A stretch of 64,000 nt of DNA from Micavibrio sp. UBA7657. Lineage in GTDB: Bacteria; Pseudomonadota; Alphaproteobacteria; Micavibrionales; Micavibrionaceae. The translations under genes were made by a program, and so were the position numbers. Positions 23,641 through 35,800 of this stretch are shown here, one piece after another (within the stretch, counting starts at the first letter, position 1; each line of letters begins with the position of its first letter). A model generated the notes under the pieces. That model saw only the letters and a program-made list of their open reading frames with translations, searched no databases and was not told where the DNA came from. The stretch covers positions 14,451 to 78,450 of the forward strand of contig DLHX01000005.1 of NCBI GenBank assembly GCA_002483465.1, read 5' to 3'.

Positions 23641-23690
23641 TGGTGCGCCCGAAGGGATTCGAACCCCCGCGCGGCACGCCGCGCTATCTA
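23641..23690 (-). pseudogene. tRNA 3'-end fragment with arm-like hairpin
   Basis: On the minus strand it ends GGGGTTCGAATCCCTTCGG then GCGCACCA: a T-arm, acceptor 3' strand, discriminator A and CCA. The 23 bases at 23645-23667 are identical to 23747-23769 of the neighbouring tRNA-Arg. Before it lies a perfect hairpin GCGCGGC-GT-GCCGCGC, like a long variable arm. No matching 5' acceptor strand, D-arm or usable anticodon loop is seen, so this is a decayed or duplicated tRNA piece, possibly of a type II tRNA. Confidence 0.6.
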
Positions 23691-23742
23691 TTTAAAAGCA
23701 GGTCTCGAATCCTGCAAGTCAAAATAGAGATTTAATCTGAAA

Positions 23743-23818
<76 letters not shown>

Positions 23819-23878
23819 ATTCGCAACAGCATTAAAGCCATTATAGAGGCTTTGCCAAGCTAAAACTACGGGATTTGG

Positions 23879-26800
23879 TTATTGGCGGGGCTTGCTAAAG
23901 CGGCGGCGGGCGAGGCCTGCAGCGCCAAGCGTGCCGAGGGCAGCCAGGATCATGAGGAGGCTCATTTCAGCCTTGCCGATGCCGTAACCGGTGTGGACTT
24001 TCAGGCCCTTCATGTCTTCGGTGATTTCGTTCATGGCCTGTTTCATTTCGTCCTGCCGGGCCTTCAGGGCTTCGATCTCGGCTTTCATTGCCTTGTTCTG
24101 CGCCTCGAGTTCCTTGCCGGCTTCGATCATCGGCGCGATCAGGCCGGTGTAGTTGACCGATTTCGTACCCATTTCATCATCGGCGGTGCGCACCAGTTCG
24201 GGGAATATTTTTTCAATTTCCTGCGCCATGACGCCGAATTCAACCTGGTCTACTTCAGAGTCTTTCATCTTGAAGGAGTAGGTGTCGATGAGGCCGAGTT
24301 TATGCAGCATCGAGCCGCGCTCGCTCAAAGGGTGAATGTCTTTTTTCAGGCGGATGTCGGAGACGTCGGCGATGGTGCCGGTATATTCGATGTCGCCGGT
24401 GACGTCGAGCTTGACGCTCGGCGATGCCATCGCGATGCCGACGTTGCCGTTGTTCTTGATCACCATATCAGGGGTTGTTCCCTCGAGACCGCCGCCGGCG
24501 CCATCGGCCTGGACATGGAATTCAAGGCGCGTCGGCATGTCGGCCGCGCCTCCGCCCGTGACCGTTCCGTCAACGACGGCGGCCATGTAGAACGCAACGC
24601 GATCATTCGACCCGTCATAACCACTTGTTGAAATCTCGAACAGGCTATCGCCGCTGGCCACAGCCGTTTTGGCGGCGCGCGATCCGCGTGAACGGGAGGT
24701 GCCTATAATAGGGTTAAAGTAGTCAAATGCGCTGGAGGTTTGTAATGAAAGGGTAGGTTCACCGTCCCCTTCAAGAAGGAACGTGGCTGTAGACCAATCG
24801 TCCGTCGCTTTCTTGATATGCAACGGCGCTGTCGGATCTGAAGTTCCGATGCCGACATTACCCGCATTGTTAACCGTCATGCGGGGCAGGGAAGTAGCCG
24901 ATCCATCAGGCGCGGTGAAAAGGGTTATACGTGTCGGCATGTCAGCGTTACCCGGCGTGCCATCCGTATAGAAACCGATATAACCGCCCACTTCGTAACT
25001 GTTGCCGTCATAGGCATAGCTGCCTATTGCGAAAAGCTCGTCATCGTCAGCCACGATTGTCGGCGAGGCGAGGGTGCCGCGTGAACGGCGGCCCAGAATA
25101 GTCGGGTTCAGCCACTGGTTGGTCGCCGCGCTATCGACAAACAGGAAGGTTTCAGCGTTGCTGGCGACGTGCAAATTAGTGGCGGGGGTGGCCGTGCCGA
25201 TGCCGACATTGCCGTTGAAGACGTTTGTGGTGACGGATGAGTTGCCGAACATCATCATATTGCTGGCGGTTACGATTGCGCCGTTACCCAGCGCCGTGGC
25301 GTTCGTGTAGTTGTTTGCATTCGCCTGTGCCTGGTGGCCGATGAAAGTATTATATGTGCCGCTGGTGTTGGCGGTGCCCGCATAGCCGGCCTCGAAACCG
25401 ACGGCGGTGTTGCCGCTTGCCGTGGTGCTGCCAAGCGCGATGTCACCCACCGCAACGTTCGCAGATCCGCCGATATTTTGGTAGAGGGCATTGCTGCCCA
25501 TCGCTGTGTTCATCGCGCCGGTGGTGTTGGCAAGCATAGCGGATTCGCCGATGGCGGTGTTATCACTGGCGGTGGTGTTGGCTTTGAGAGCTTCCTTGCC
25601 GATGGCAACGTTATCACTGCCGCTGGTGTTGGCCATAAGGGTAGAATGCCCCAGCGCGGTGTTTTCCGTGCCGGTATTGTTACCCGCTGTCGCGCTGCCC
25701 TGCAATGCATAGGCGCCGACGGCGGTGTTGTACGACACCCCGTCCACTGCCGTATCGTCAGCGTAGAACATGGCGCTGTGGCCGATAGCGGTGCTCTCCC
25801 GTTTTGCAACATTGCTGTAAAGGGCAGTGGTGCCCACGGCAACATTGCCATTACCACTTGTGTTATCTTCAAGAGCCTGGTTGCCGACTGCAACGTTCCA
25901 GACGCCATCAGTTGTGTCTGCCAGGGCATTGCGGCCAACGGCGGTATTCTGGCTGCCACTGGTCAGGTCTCTTAGTGCAGCGTAGCCTACCGCCGTGTTG
26001 CTGTCCGTATCTATCGTGCTGTTGGCGGTTGTGGCGCCCGCATCCTGACCGATGAAGGTGTTGCGCTGCGCGCCTGCCGCCAATGCTGCTGCGCCCGCGC
26101 GGCCCATAATCAGGTTATTTTCAACCGCGTAATCGGTGAGGGCGTCGGTCAGGTCATCGAGGGCCAAGGTGGTTGCGGCTCCGCTGGAAACGCCGCCAGC
26201 CTGGTACCAGCTTGTGCCATCAGAGCAAACGCGGACGCCCTTGCCGGGACCGAGTGCGACATCCGTGCCCGCGCCGGTGAAGAAGTTGCCGTTTTGATCA
26301 AGAGTAATTGTGTCGACGGTGTCGATGTTCACGACGTCCATGCAGCATCCGTTATGGGACGCAGTCGGGGTCGTGAAGGTGTCGGTCGTGTTCGTCGTTC
26401 TGTTCGCCGTGGCGCTGATCTGTTTGACGGTGCCGCAAGAGTTGGCGGTGATGGTCGCAGCGGCGCCAATCACTTCCGCCGTGGGCGAGCCAACGACGAA
26501 GAGCGAGGCGGGCGAGGTATTGCCAATACCAACATCGCCGCCGGCTTCGATTATCATCCTGTAGGTGTTGTTGGTTGCGAAGCGCATATCGGTGTTGGCC
26601 TGGTTGATAAGGTACGTATCGCCGGGATTGGTTGAGTACGTGCTGGAATTCATACCCATGTACAGATTTCCTACATCCGTCACTACTTCATACTGCGCTT
26701 CAGCGCTGGCGCCCGCGGTCGCGTTGGAAAGCCTGATCGCCGTGCTGCCATTCTGGTCCTTCGCAACGTGCAGGAGTTCTGCCGGGCTGACCGTGCCGAT

Positions 26801-29800
26801 ACCGACATTGCCCGCATCGTCGATTCTCATGCGTTCAAGCGGGAGGTTGGACCCATCCGGCGTTGTTTTAAACCTGATAGCCCCCGGCATATCGGTTGTA
26901 TCGCCTGCGGTGGCGACCCCGCCATCGACTTCGAATTCAATTGACGCAGCATACTCCATATTACTTCCATCATAGCCCATGGCCCAGATGGCCCCGAGAT
27001 TGTCGCCCGAGCTTACGGTCGTCCGGGCGGAAAGGGTTCCCCGCGAACGCTGAAGTAAAATCGAAGGATCAGTGCCGGCGGTGTCATTTGCAACATTGAG
27101 GACCAGCAGATCTTCGACGGTGCTGGAGGTGATCTCAAGTAAAGTGGTTGGCGCCGCAGTCCCGATGCCGACATTGCCGGAAGCGTCGATGACAAAGGGC
27201 GTGGCGTCGGCGTCGCCGGTTTCATCGTTGACGCGGAAGGAATTGGCGGCGCCGAGGTTGGTGACGATAAACGGCGTGGCGGTGGAGGTCGCCAGCGTTG
27301 AAGCCTTCATGATGAACTGGTTGCCGCTGGCGCCGATGGTGCCGCCTGCGGAAGCCGTGTTTTCACCGACGATGAGGCCGGTTTCCGCGCCGGCGAGCTG
27401 CCAGTTCCAGACTTGGTTCCAGTTGCCGTTGTTGATGGAATTGTCGGCGGCGGCGGCGGTGAGGCCTGAGAGCGCGGTTGTGCCTGCGGATGCGCTCGAT
27501 ACGCCGCCAGCCTGGTACCAGTCGGTGCCGTCGGAGCAGACGCGGACGCCCTTGCCGGGGCCGAGCGCGACATCTGTGCCTGCGCCGGTGAAGAAATTGC
27601 CGTTCTGATCGAGTGTAATTGTGTCAACGGTGTCGATGTTGACGACGTCCATGCAGCATCCGGAATAAGCCGAGGTCGGCGTGGTGAAGGTGTCGGTGGT
27701 GTTGGTTGTTCTGTTCGCCGTTGCGCTGATTTGTTTGACGGTGCCGCAAGCGTTGGCGGTGATGGTCGCGGCGGCGCCGACGACTTCCGCCGTGGGCGAG
27801 GCGACGACGAATTTGGAGGCGGGCGATGTCAGGCCGACGCCGACATTGCCGTTGGTATCGACGATCATGAGATCGCCGTTGCCGGCAGCAGAGGCGCTCA
27901 GCATGAAGAGAGGGCTGGTGCTGTCCTTGATGACTTCGAGCATCGCGTCGGGTGTTGAATCGTCACCGCCGGTGGCAAGGCGTTTTGTGCTGCCCTGGAA
28001 AAATGCGAAGGGATTGGTTTTGCCGTCTAAAATCATGACATTCCGGAAGTCGGCGGTGCCGCCCGAGGTGCCGACCGCGTTGAAGCGCAGCGTGTTGTCT
28101 TGCCCCGCCCAGCCGACGCCGATGCTGTAGGGCCAGCCGCCGCCGCCGAAGAAAAGATCTCCGGTGCTGCCATCGTTAAGGCCATCGAGGAAGATCGGGC
28201 CAGCGACATCGAGTTTTGCTCCGGCGTTGGGTGTTGCCGTGCCGATGCCGACCGCGCCGTTGCTCTTGATGACCATTTCGGGCGTGCTTGCGCCGTCACC
28301 CAGCCAGCCGCCTGCGCCATCGGCCTGGACCTGGAATTCAAGGCGCGTCGGCATGTCGGCTGCGCCTCCACCGGTGACCGCGCCATCGACAACAGCCTCG
28401 ATCATGGCAGCGGTGCGGAAGTTGGAGCCGTCATGACCCGAGATAATGAAATCAAGCAGCATGTCGCCGTTTTGCACTGCCGTGGGCGAGGCCATCGTTC
28501 CGCGGGAGCGTTTTGTCTGGATGTATGGATTCCAGTTGGGGTCGCCCGAAGTGCTGACCTGCACGGATAGACCTTTTTCAGCGTCGGCGCCGATATCAAG
28601 CAGTTCATCGGGGTTGGCGATGCCGATGCCGACATTGCCGTCGGCGCGCATGACCATGCCGGTCGTGTAGGCCGAGTAATCCGCCGTCGTCTGGAAGGCC
28701 ATCCCTGCGAGACCCGAACCGAGATTGTCCTGCGAGCGAATGCGGAAAGCAGGATTGTTTGCGCTGATTGCGGCATCGGTGTCGAAAATTGATACGCCCG
28801 GGATTGCTCCACGTATATCGAGAAGGTTTCCTGGCGTTGCAGTGCCGATACCGACATTGCCGCTGGCGTCGATGACAAAGGGCGTGGCGTCGGCGTCGCC
28901 GGTTTCGTCGTTGACGCGGAAGGAATTGGCCGCGCCGAGGTTGGTGATCATGAACGGCGTTGCGGTCGATGTGGCGAGTGTTTTCGCGGCGAGGATGTAC
29001 TGGTCGGCGGTGCCGCCAGTGGAGGCTACGTTTTCACCGAAGGTGTGGCCGGTTTCAGCACCGGCGAGCTGCCAGTTCCAGACCTGGTTCCAGTTGCCGT
29101 TATTGATGGAATTGTCGGCGGCGGCGGCGGTGAGGCCTGAGAGCGCGGTTGTGCCTGCTGATGCGCTCGATACGCCGCCGGCCTGGTACCAGCTTGTGCC
29201 GTCAGAGCAGACGCGGACCGCCTTGCCGGGTGCGAGGGCGAGGTCGGTGCCTGCGCCGGTGAAGAATTTTGCGTTCTGGTCTAACGTGATCGTATCAACC
29301 GTGTCGATGTTGACGACGTCCATGCAGCAGCCGTTATAGGAGGCTGTGGGCGCGGTGAAGGTGTCAGTGGTGTCCGTCGTTCTGTTTGCGGTCGCGCTGA
29401 TCTGTTTCACGGTGCCGCAGGAATTGGCGGTGATGGTCGCGGCAGCGCCGATCACTTCCGCCGTGGGCGAGACAGCCATGAAGGGGCCTGCGCCGACGAC
29501 ACCGCTGCCGCCGATGCGGACGTTGTCGGTTGAAACATCGCCAAAGATCGTGCCGCCGATATTCAGGTGGTTGCTGGTGTTGTTGGCGGGCGTATTAATG
29601 CCGGAGCCGATCAGGATGTTGCTGCCGCCCGATACCAAGCCATTGCCCGAATTATAGCCAATCGCCGTGTTGTCGGATCCAGTCTCGTTGGTTGTAAGAG
29701 CGACAGAACCGAGCGCCGTGTTGCGGCTGGCGGTTTGCATGCTGCCGAGCGCCTGATCGCCGAGCGCCGTATTGTCACTGCCCCATGTTGAGTAGTGAAG

Positions 29801-32800
29801 GGCGCTCCGGCCGATAGCTGTATTGCCATTTCCTTCATCGTTCGATGTAAGCGCATCCCTGCCGAATGCTGAATTGTTGACGCCGATGGTATTGGAAGTC
29901 AGCGCCGAATGGCCGACGGCGGTGTTGCCAGTGCCCGTATTGTCTGCCGCCGTTGTGCTGCCCTGCAGGGCGTACGCACCAACAGCGGTGTTGTAGGTGA
30001 TCGCGCCGCCCGCCGCGCTGTCGGCATAGAACATGGCGTAGTGTCCCACAGCCGTGCTCTCGCTTTTGGTGATGTTGTTAAAAAGAGCCCCCGCGCCAAG
30101 GGCCACATTGTTAACTCCCTCTGTATTAACCAGAAGAGTTTCGTTACCTACCGCAACGTTGCTGGCGCCTTCAGTGTTGTTGGCAAGCGCATAAGAGCCT
30201 AAGGCCGTATTACTCGCACCCGTATTGTCGCCTAATGCTTCAAAACCAACAGCAGTATTGTAGCTATCGTCTGTATTAGACCGGAGCGCCCCTGAACCCA
30301 GTGCGGTATTGTAAGCGCCGGATGTAATGCTGAGCAGCGCCGAATGGCCGATGGCGGTGTTTCTGGTGCCGGTGTTGCTTGCGGCGGTCGCGCTGCCCTG
30401 AAGGGCGAAGGCGCCGACGGCGGTATTGTAGGTGACCGCGCCGCCCGCCGCGCTGTCGGCGAATTCCATCGCGCGGTAACCAACGGCGGTGCTTTGAACT
30501 TTAGTGACATTGGTATTGAGTGCCAGGGTGCCAATCGCCACGTTGTCATTGCCGCTTGTGTTGGCCTGAAGCGTCAATGCACCGAGCGCCGTGTTGTAGT
30601 GGCCCGAGGTCAGCGCAGGCAGCGCGTAATGACCAAGCGCAACGTTCCAGTCCGTGGCGGCGGTGCTGTTTGCTGATGTCGCGCCTGCGTTCTCACCGAT
30701 GAAGAGGTTGTATTGCGCGCCCGCCGTCAGTGCCGCCGCCGAGGTGCGGCCCATGATGATGTTGTTCAGCGTTGTGTAATCCGCGTAGGCGTCAGTTAAG
30801 CCGTCGATCGTGCCGCCGCCGCCCGCTGTGGCGCTCGATACGCCGCCGGCCTGGTACCAGGACGTGCCGTCAGAACACACGCGGACGCCCATGCCGGGGC
30901 CGAGCGCGAGGTCGGTGCCGGGGCCGGTGAAGAAGTTGCCATTTTGATCAAGAGTAATCGTGTCGACGGTGTCGACGTTGACGACGTCCATGCAGCATCC
31001 GTTATAGGAAGCCGTGGGCGTGGTGAATGTATCGGTGGTGTTGGTCGTGCGGTTGGCGGTCGCGCTGATCTGTTTGACGGTACCGCAGGCGTTGGCCGTG
31101 ATGACCGCAGCGGCGCCGATCACTTCCGCCGTGGGCGAAGCGACGACGAAGCGCGAAGCGGGTGAGGCCATGCCGACGCCGACTGCGCCGCTGCTCTTGA
31201 TCACGAGTTCAGGCGTTGAGACACCGTCGCCCAAGAAGTTGCCGGCTCCGTCGGCCTGAACCTGGAATTCAAGGCGGGTGGGCATATCGTTGGTGCCCGG
31301 CGTGCCGTCAACAGCTGCGGTGATCAAGGCGCCGTTAACCCAGTCCGTGCCATCATGCCCCAAGACTGTAAGGTCAAGAAGCATGTCGTTATTTTGCACC
31401 GTTGTCGGCGCTGCCATCGTGCCGCGCGAACGCATGAAATACATAAAGGGATTCCAGTTGGCATGGCCTGATGTGCTGACTTGCACCGATATGCCCTCTT
31501 CGGCGTTGGCGCCAATATCGAGAAGATCGTCGGGAGTGGTAATGCCTATGCCGACCTCGCCGGTGGCGTCGATGACAAAGGGCGAGGTGTCGCCAGCGAC
31601 GTCGTCGACGCGGAAAGAATCTGCCGCGTCGGCGTTGCTGACATGCAATTTAGCGCTTGGTGCGGCGATGCTTACACCGATATTGCCGCTGTTCTTGATC
31701 ACCAGTTCAGGCGTCGTGGCTTCCGGATTGACCGCGGCGCCATCGGCCTGGGTCTGGAATTCGATGCGGCCCGGCATGTCGCCGTCGCCGGATGTGCCGT
31801 CGACGAAATACTGCATCAATGCGGGTGTTTCCCATGTGTCGCCGTCATAAGCGGTTCCCCACATCGTCAATACCGAGTCACCGCTTTGCACGGCGGTGGG
31901 TGCCGCTATGGTGCCGCGCGAGCGCGCTGCGTTGAAGCCACCGTTATCCCACCAGTTAGCGGAAGCGGCGGTGCTGGTGACGGCGCCCTCGCCGTTGCTG
32001 AGCAGGCTGATGTAGGCGTTCGTGCCGTAGACTTCCAGCAACTGGCTGGGTGAGGATGTGCCGACGCCGACTTTGCCGTCGGCTTTGACAATAAAGGGCG
32101 TCGCATCGGCATCGCCGGTTTCATCATTCACGCGGAAGGAATCAGCCGCGCCGAGGTTCGTGATCATGAACGGCGTGGCGGTGGAGGTGGCGAGTGTTTT
32201 CGCGGCGAGAATATATTGATCGGCGGTGCCGCCTGCGGAAGCAGTATTTTCACCAAACGTGAAGCCGACTTCGCCTGCAGCGAGCTGCCAGTTCCAGACC
32301 TGGTTCCAGTTGCCGTTATTAATGGAATTGTCGGCGAGAGCGGCGGTGAGGCCGGAGAGCGGGATGTTGCCGCCGCTGGCGACGCTGGTTATGGATGCCG
32401 CCTGGTACCAGCTGGTGCCGTCGGAGCAGACACGGACCGCTTTGCCGGGGCCGAGGGTGAGGTCGGTGCCGGGGCCGGTGATGAAGTTGGCGTTGCTGTC
32501 GAGGGTGATGGTGTCGACAGTATCGACGTTGACGACGTCCATGCAGCAACCGTTATAGGAAGCCGTGGGCGTAGTGAAAGTATCGGTGGTGTTGGTTGTT
32601 CTGTTTGCCGTCGCGCTGATCTGCTTGACGGTGCCGCAAGAGTTGGCGGTGATGGTCGCGGCAGCGCCGATCACTTCCGCCGTAGGTGATGCAACAACGA
32701 AGCGCGAGGCGGGGGAGGCGAGGCCAATGCCGACCGCGCCATCGCTTTTGATGACGAGTTCTGGTACCGATGCGCCATCGCCCATCCATGCGCCCGCGCC

Positions 32801-35800
32801 GTCGGCCTGCACCTGGATTTCCATCCGGGTCGGCATGTCGCCGTCGCCGGGCGTGCCGTCAACCATAAAGCCGAAATAACCGGCATGGCTGTAGGAGTTA
32901 CCGTCATAGCCAAGGAACAGGTATTCCCCGATTTCATCGTTGTTTGCGACGATGGTGGGCGCGGCCAGCGTGCCGCGCGAACGGCGGGCATCAAATACCA
33001 CGTTTGAAGAGGTGGCGTTGTTGGCGACTTCCATCGTTATGCCGTCTTCGACGTTGGAAGCGACGTGTAATTTCTGGGCCGGGGCTGTTGTCCCGATACC
33101 GACATCGCCGTCGTTTTTAATTGTCATACGGTGCGCGTGCCCTGAAGATCCATCCGGGGTGGTGTAAAAATCCAGTCTGGTCGGCGTGTCGCCGGCGCCG
33201 GTCGCACCATCAACAACGGCAACGATAGAAGCGCCATTTGTATAAGCGCTACCATCGTAAGGCTGGAAGAAAATATGTCCGATTTCATCGTTGTTCTGGA
33301 TAATGGTTTCGCTTCCTTCGGAACCGCGTGATCGACGGAATCCGACGTTGCCACTGCCGCCGTAAGTGCTGGCATCAGTAAAAGATTCGATGAGCAGGCC
33401 CGTGTCGTCCAGATCGCCTGCGATATTCAGAAGGTCACTGGGTGTTGCGGTGCCGATGCCGACTTTGCCGTCAGCTTTGACAATAAAGGGCGAGGTGTCG
33501 GCGTCGCCGGTTTCGTCGTTGACGACGAAGGAGTTCGCCGCGCCGAGGTTGGTCACAATAAGGGGCGTTGCGGTCGAGGTTGCGAGCGTTGCGGCTTTCA
33601 GGATCGAAGAGTGGCCGGTCGCGGTGGAAGCTGTGTTTTCCGTGAAGGTGAAGGCGTCTTTGTCAGCGGTTGTAACCTGCCAGTTCCATGTTTGTGCATA
33701 GTCGGCGTTGTTGATCGAGTTTGCGGCGATGGCGGCGGTGAGGCCGGAGAGCGGGATGTTGCCGCCACTGGCGATGCTCGATACTGAGGCCGCCTGGTAC
33801 CAGCTTGTGCCATCCGAGCAGACACGAACCGCCTGGTTGGGGCCGAGCGCGAGGTCGGTGCCGGGGCCGGTGAGGAAGCGGGCGTTCTGGTCGAGCGTGA
33901 TCGTATCAACCGTATCGACGTTGACGACGTCCATGCAGCATCCGGCATAAGCAGCGGTTGGTGTAGTGAAGGTGTCTGTGGTGTCCGTTGTGCGGTTGGC
34001 CGTTGCGCTGATTTGTTTGATCGAGCCGCAGGCGTTGGCGGTGATGACGGCGGCGGCTGCGACAACTTCAGTTGAGGGCGGAGCGACAGTGAACGGGCCT
34101 GCGCCGACGATACCGCTGCCGCCGATGCGGACGTTGTCGTTGGCAAGATCGCCGAAGATGGTGCCGCCGATATTCAGGTGATAGGTGCTGTTGTTGGCAG
34201 GCGTGTCGGCGTCGTAACCAATCACGATGTTATCCGTGCCTGTGGTGATTCCGTCACCAGCAGCAGCGCCAAGGGCTGTGTTCCGACCACCTGTTGAAAT
34301 ACCCAGGGCCCCGGCGCCAACGCCGGTGCTGGCATGAGATCCGGTATTGGACGCCAAGACGCCATAACCAACAGCGACGTTACTTTGTCCCAGATCGTTG
34401 TTAGCAAGGGTGATGGAGCCGATCGCGGTGTTGCTGTAGCCCTGCGTGTTGACCGAAAGGGCGTCCCGGCCTAGCGCGGTATTGTTGGTGCCGGATGTGT
34501 TGCCCAGCAGCGCCGAATGGCCGATAGCTGTGTTTGCTGTGCCGGTGTTATCCGCCGCCGTTGCGCTGCCTTGCAACGCATACGCGCCGACAGCGGTATT
34601 GTACGTAACCGCGGACACTGCCGAGCTGTCGGCATAGAACATGGCGCTGTAACCGATAGCAGTGCTCTCGCGTTTTGCAACATTGCTGTAAAGGGCGATG
34701 CTGCCAATGGCAGTGTTGCCGTGGCCGGTGGTGTTTTGTTGAAGAGCCTGGTTGCCGACTGCAACGTTATAGCTGCCACTGAGATTGTTTGTCAGGGTGT
34801 TGCGGCCAAGAGCGGTGTTCTGGTCGCCGCTGGTCAGGCTGCTCAGGGAAGCGTAGCCGACCGCCGTGTTGCTGTCCGTCGTTGCCGTGCTGTTTGCGGT
34901 TGTTGCGCCTGCGCCCTGGCCGATGAATGTGTTGCGCTGTGCGCCTGCCGTCAGTGCCGCAGCGCTGGTGCGGCCCATAATCAGGTTATTTTCAACCGCG
35001 TAATCGGTGAAGGCGTCGGTGAGGTCGTCGATGGCGAGGAGGGTCGCGGCGGCGCTGGTGACGGTGCTCGCCTGGTACCAGCTCGTGCCGTCGGAGCAGA
35101 CGCGGACCGCCTTGCCGGGGCCGACGGCAAGATCGGCGCCCGGGCCGGTGATGAAGTTGGCGTTATTATCGAGGGTGATCGTATCGACCGTATCCACGTT
35201 GACGACGTCCATGCAGCACCCGGCATAGGACGCGGTCGGCGTGGTGAAAGTATCCGTTGTATCGGTGGTGCGGTTGGCGGTTGCGCTCAAACGCTTGACC
35301 GTGCCGCAGGCGTTGGCGGTGATCGTTGCGGCTGCACCGATGACTTCGGTCGAGGGCGCCGCGACGACGAAGCGCGAGGCGGGTGATGCGAGGCCGATAC
35401 CGACGGCGCCGTTGCTTTTGATCACCATTTCCGGCGTGGTCCCTTCGATGTTGGCGCCGCCACCATCGGCCTGGGTCTGGAATTCAATACGGCCCGGCAT
35501 GTCGCCATCGCCCGGTGTGCCGTCGATAAATGTCTGGATCAACGACGAGATTGTCCATGAGTTGCCATCATAACCTTCTGACCAGACCCCCAATAAAGGA
35601 TCATTGTCCTGCACAACGGTGGGGACTGCAATCGTGCCGCGCGAGCGGCCCGCAACCAATTCCGAGTTCTGGTTCGCGCTGCCGGAAGCATTGATTATTC
35701 TTATGACGCCTTCGCCATTGCTTTGGATACGCGCTTCAGCATCGGTTCCGAGTATATCGAGCAGTTCGCCCGGCGCTGCCGTGCCGATGCCGACCTTGCC

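Noticed and set aside
23641..23740. Complete selenocysteine, leucine or serine tRNA
   Set aside because: The variable-arm-like hairpin and T-arm suggest a type II tRNA, but there is no 5' acceptor strand, no D-arm, and the anticodon loops tried lack U33 or a five-pair stem.
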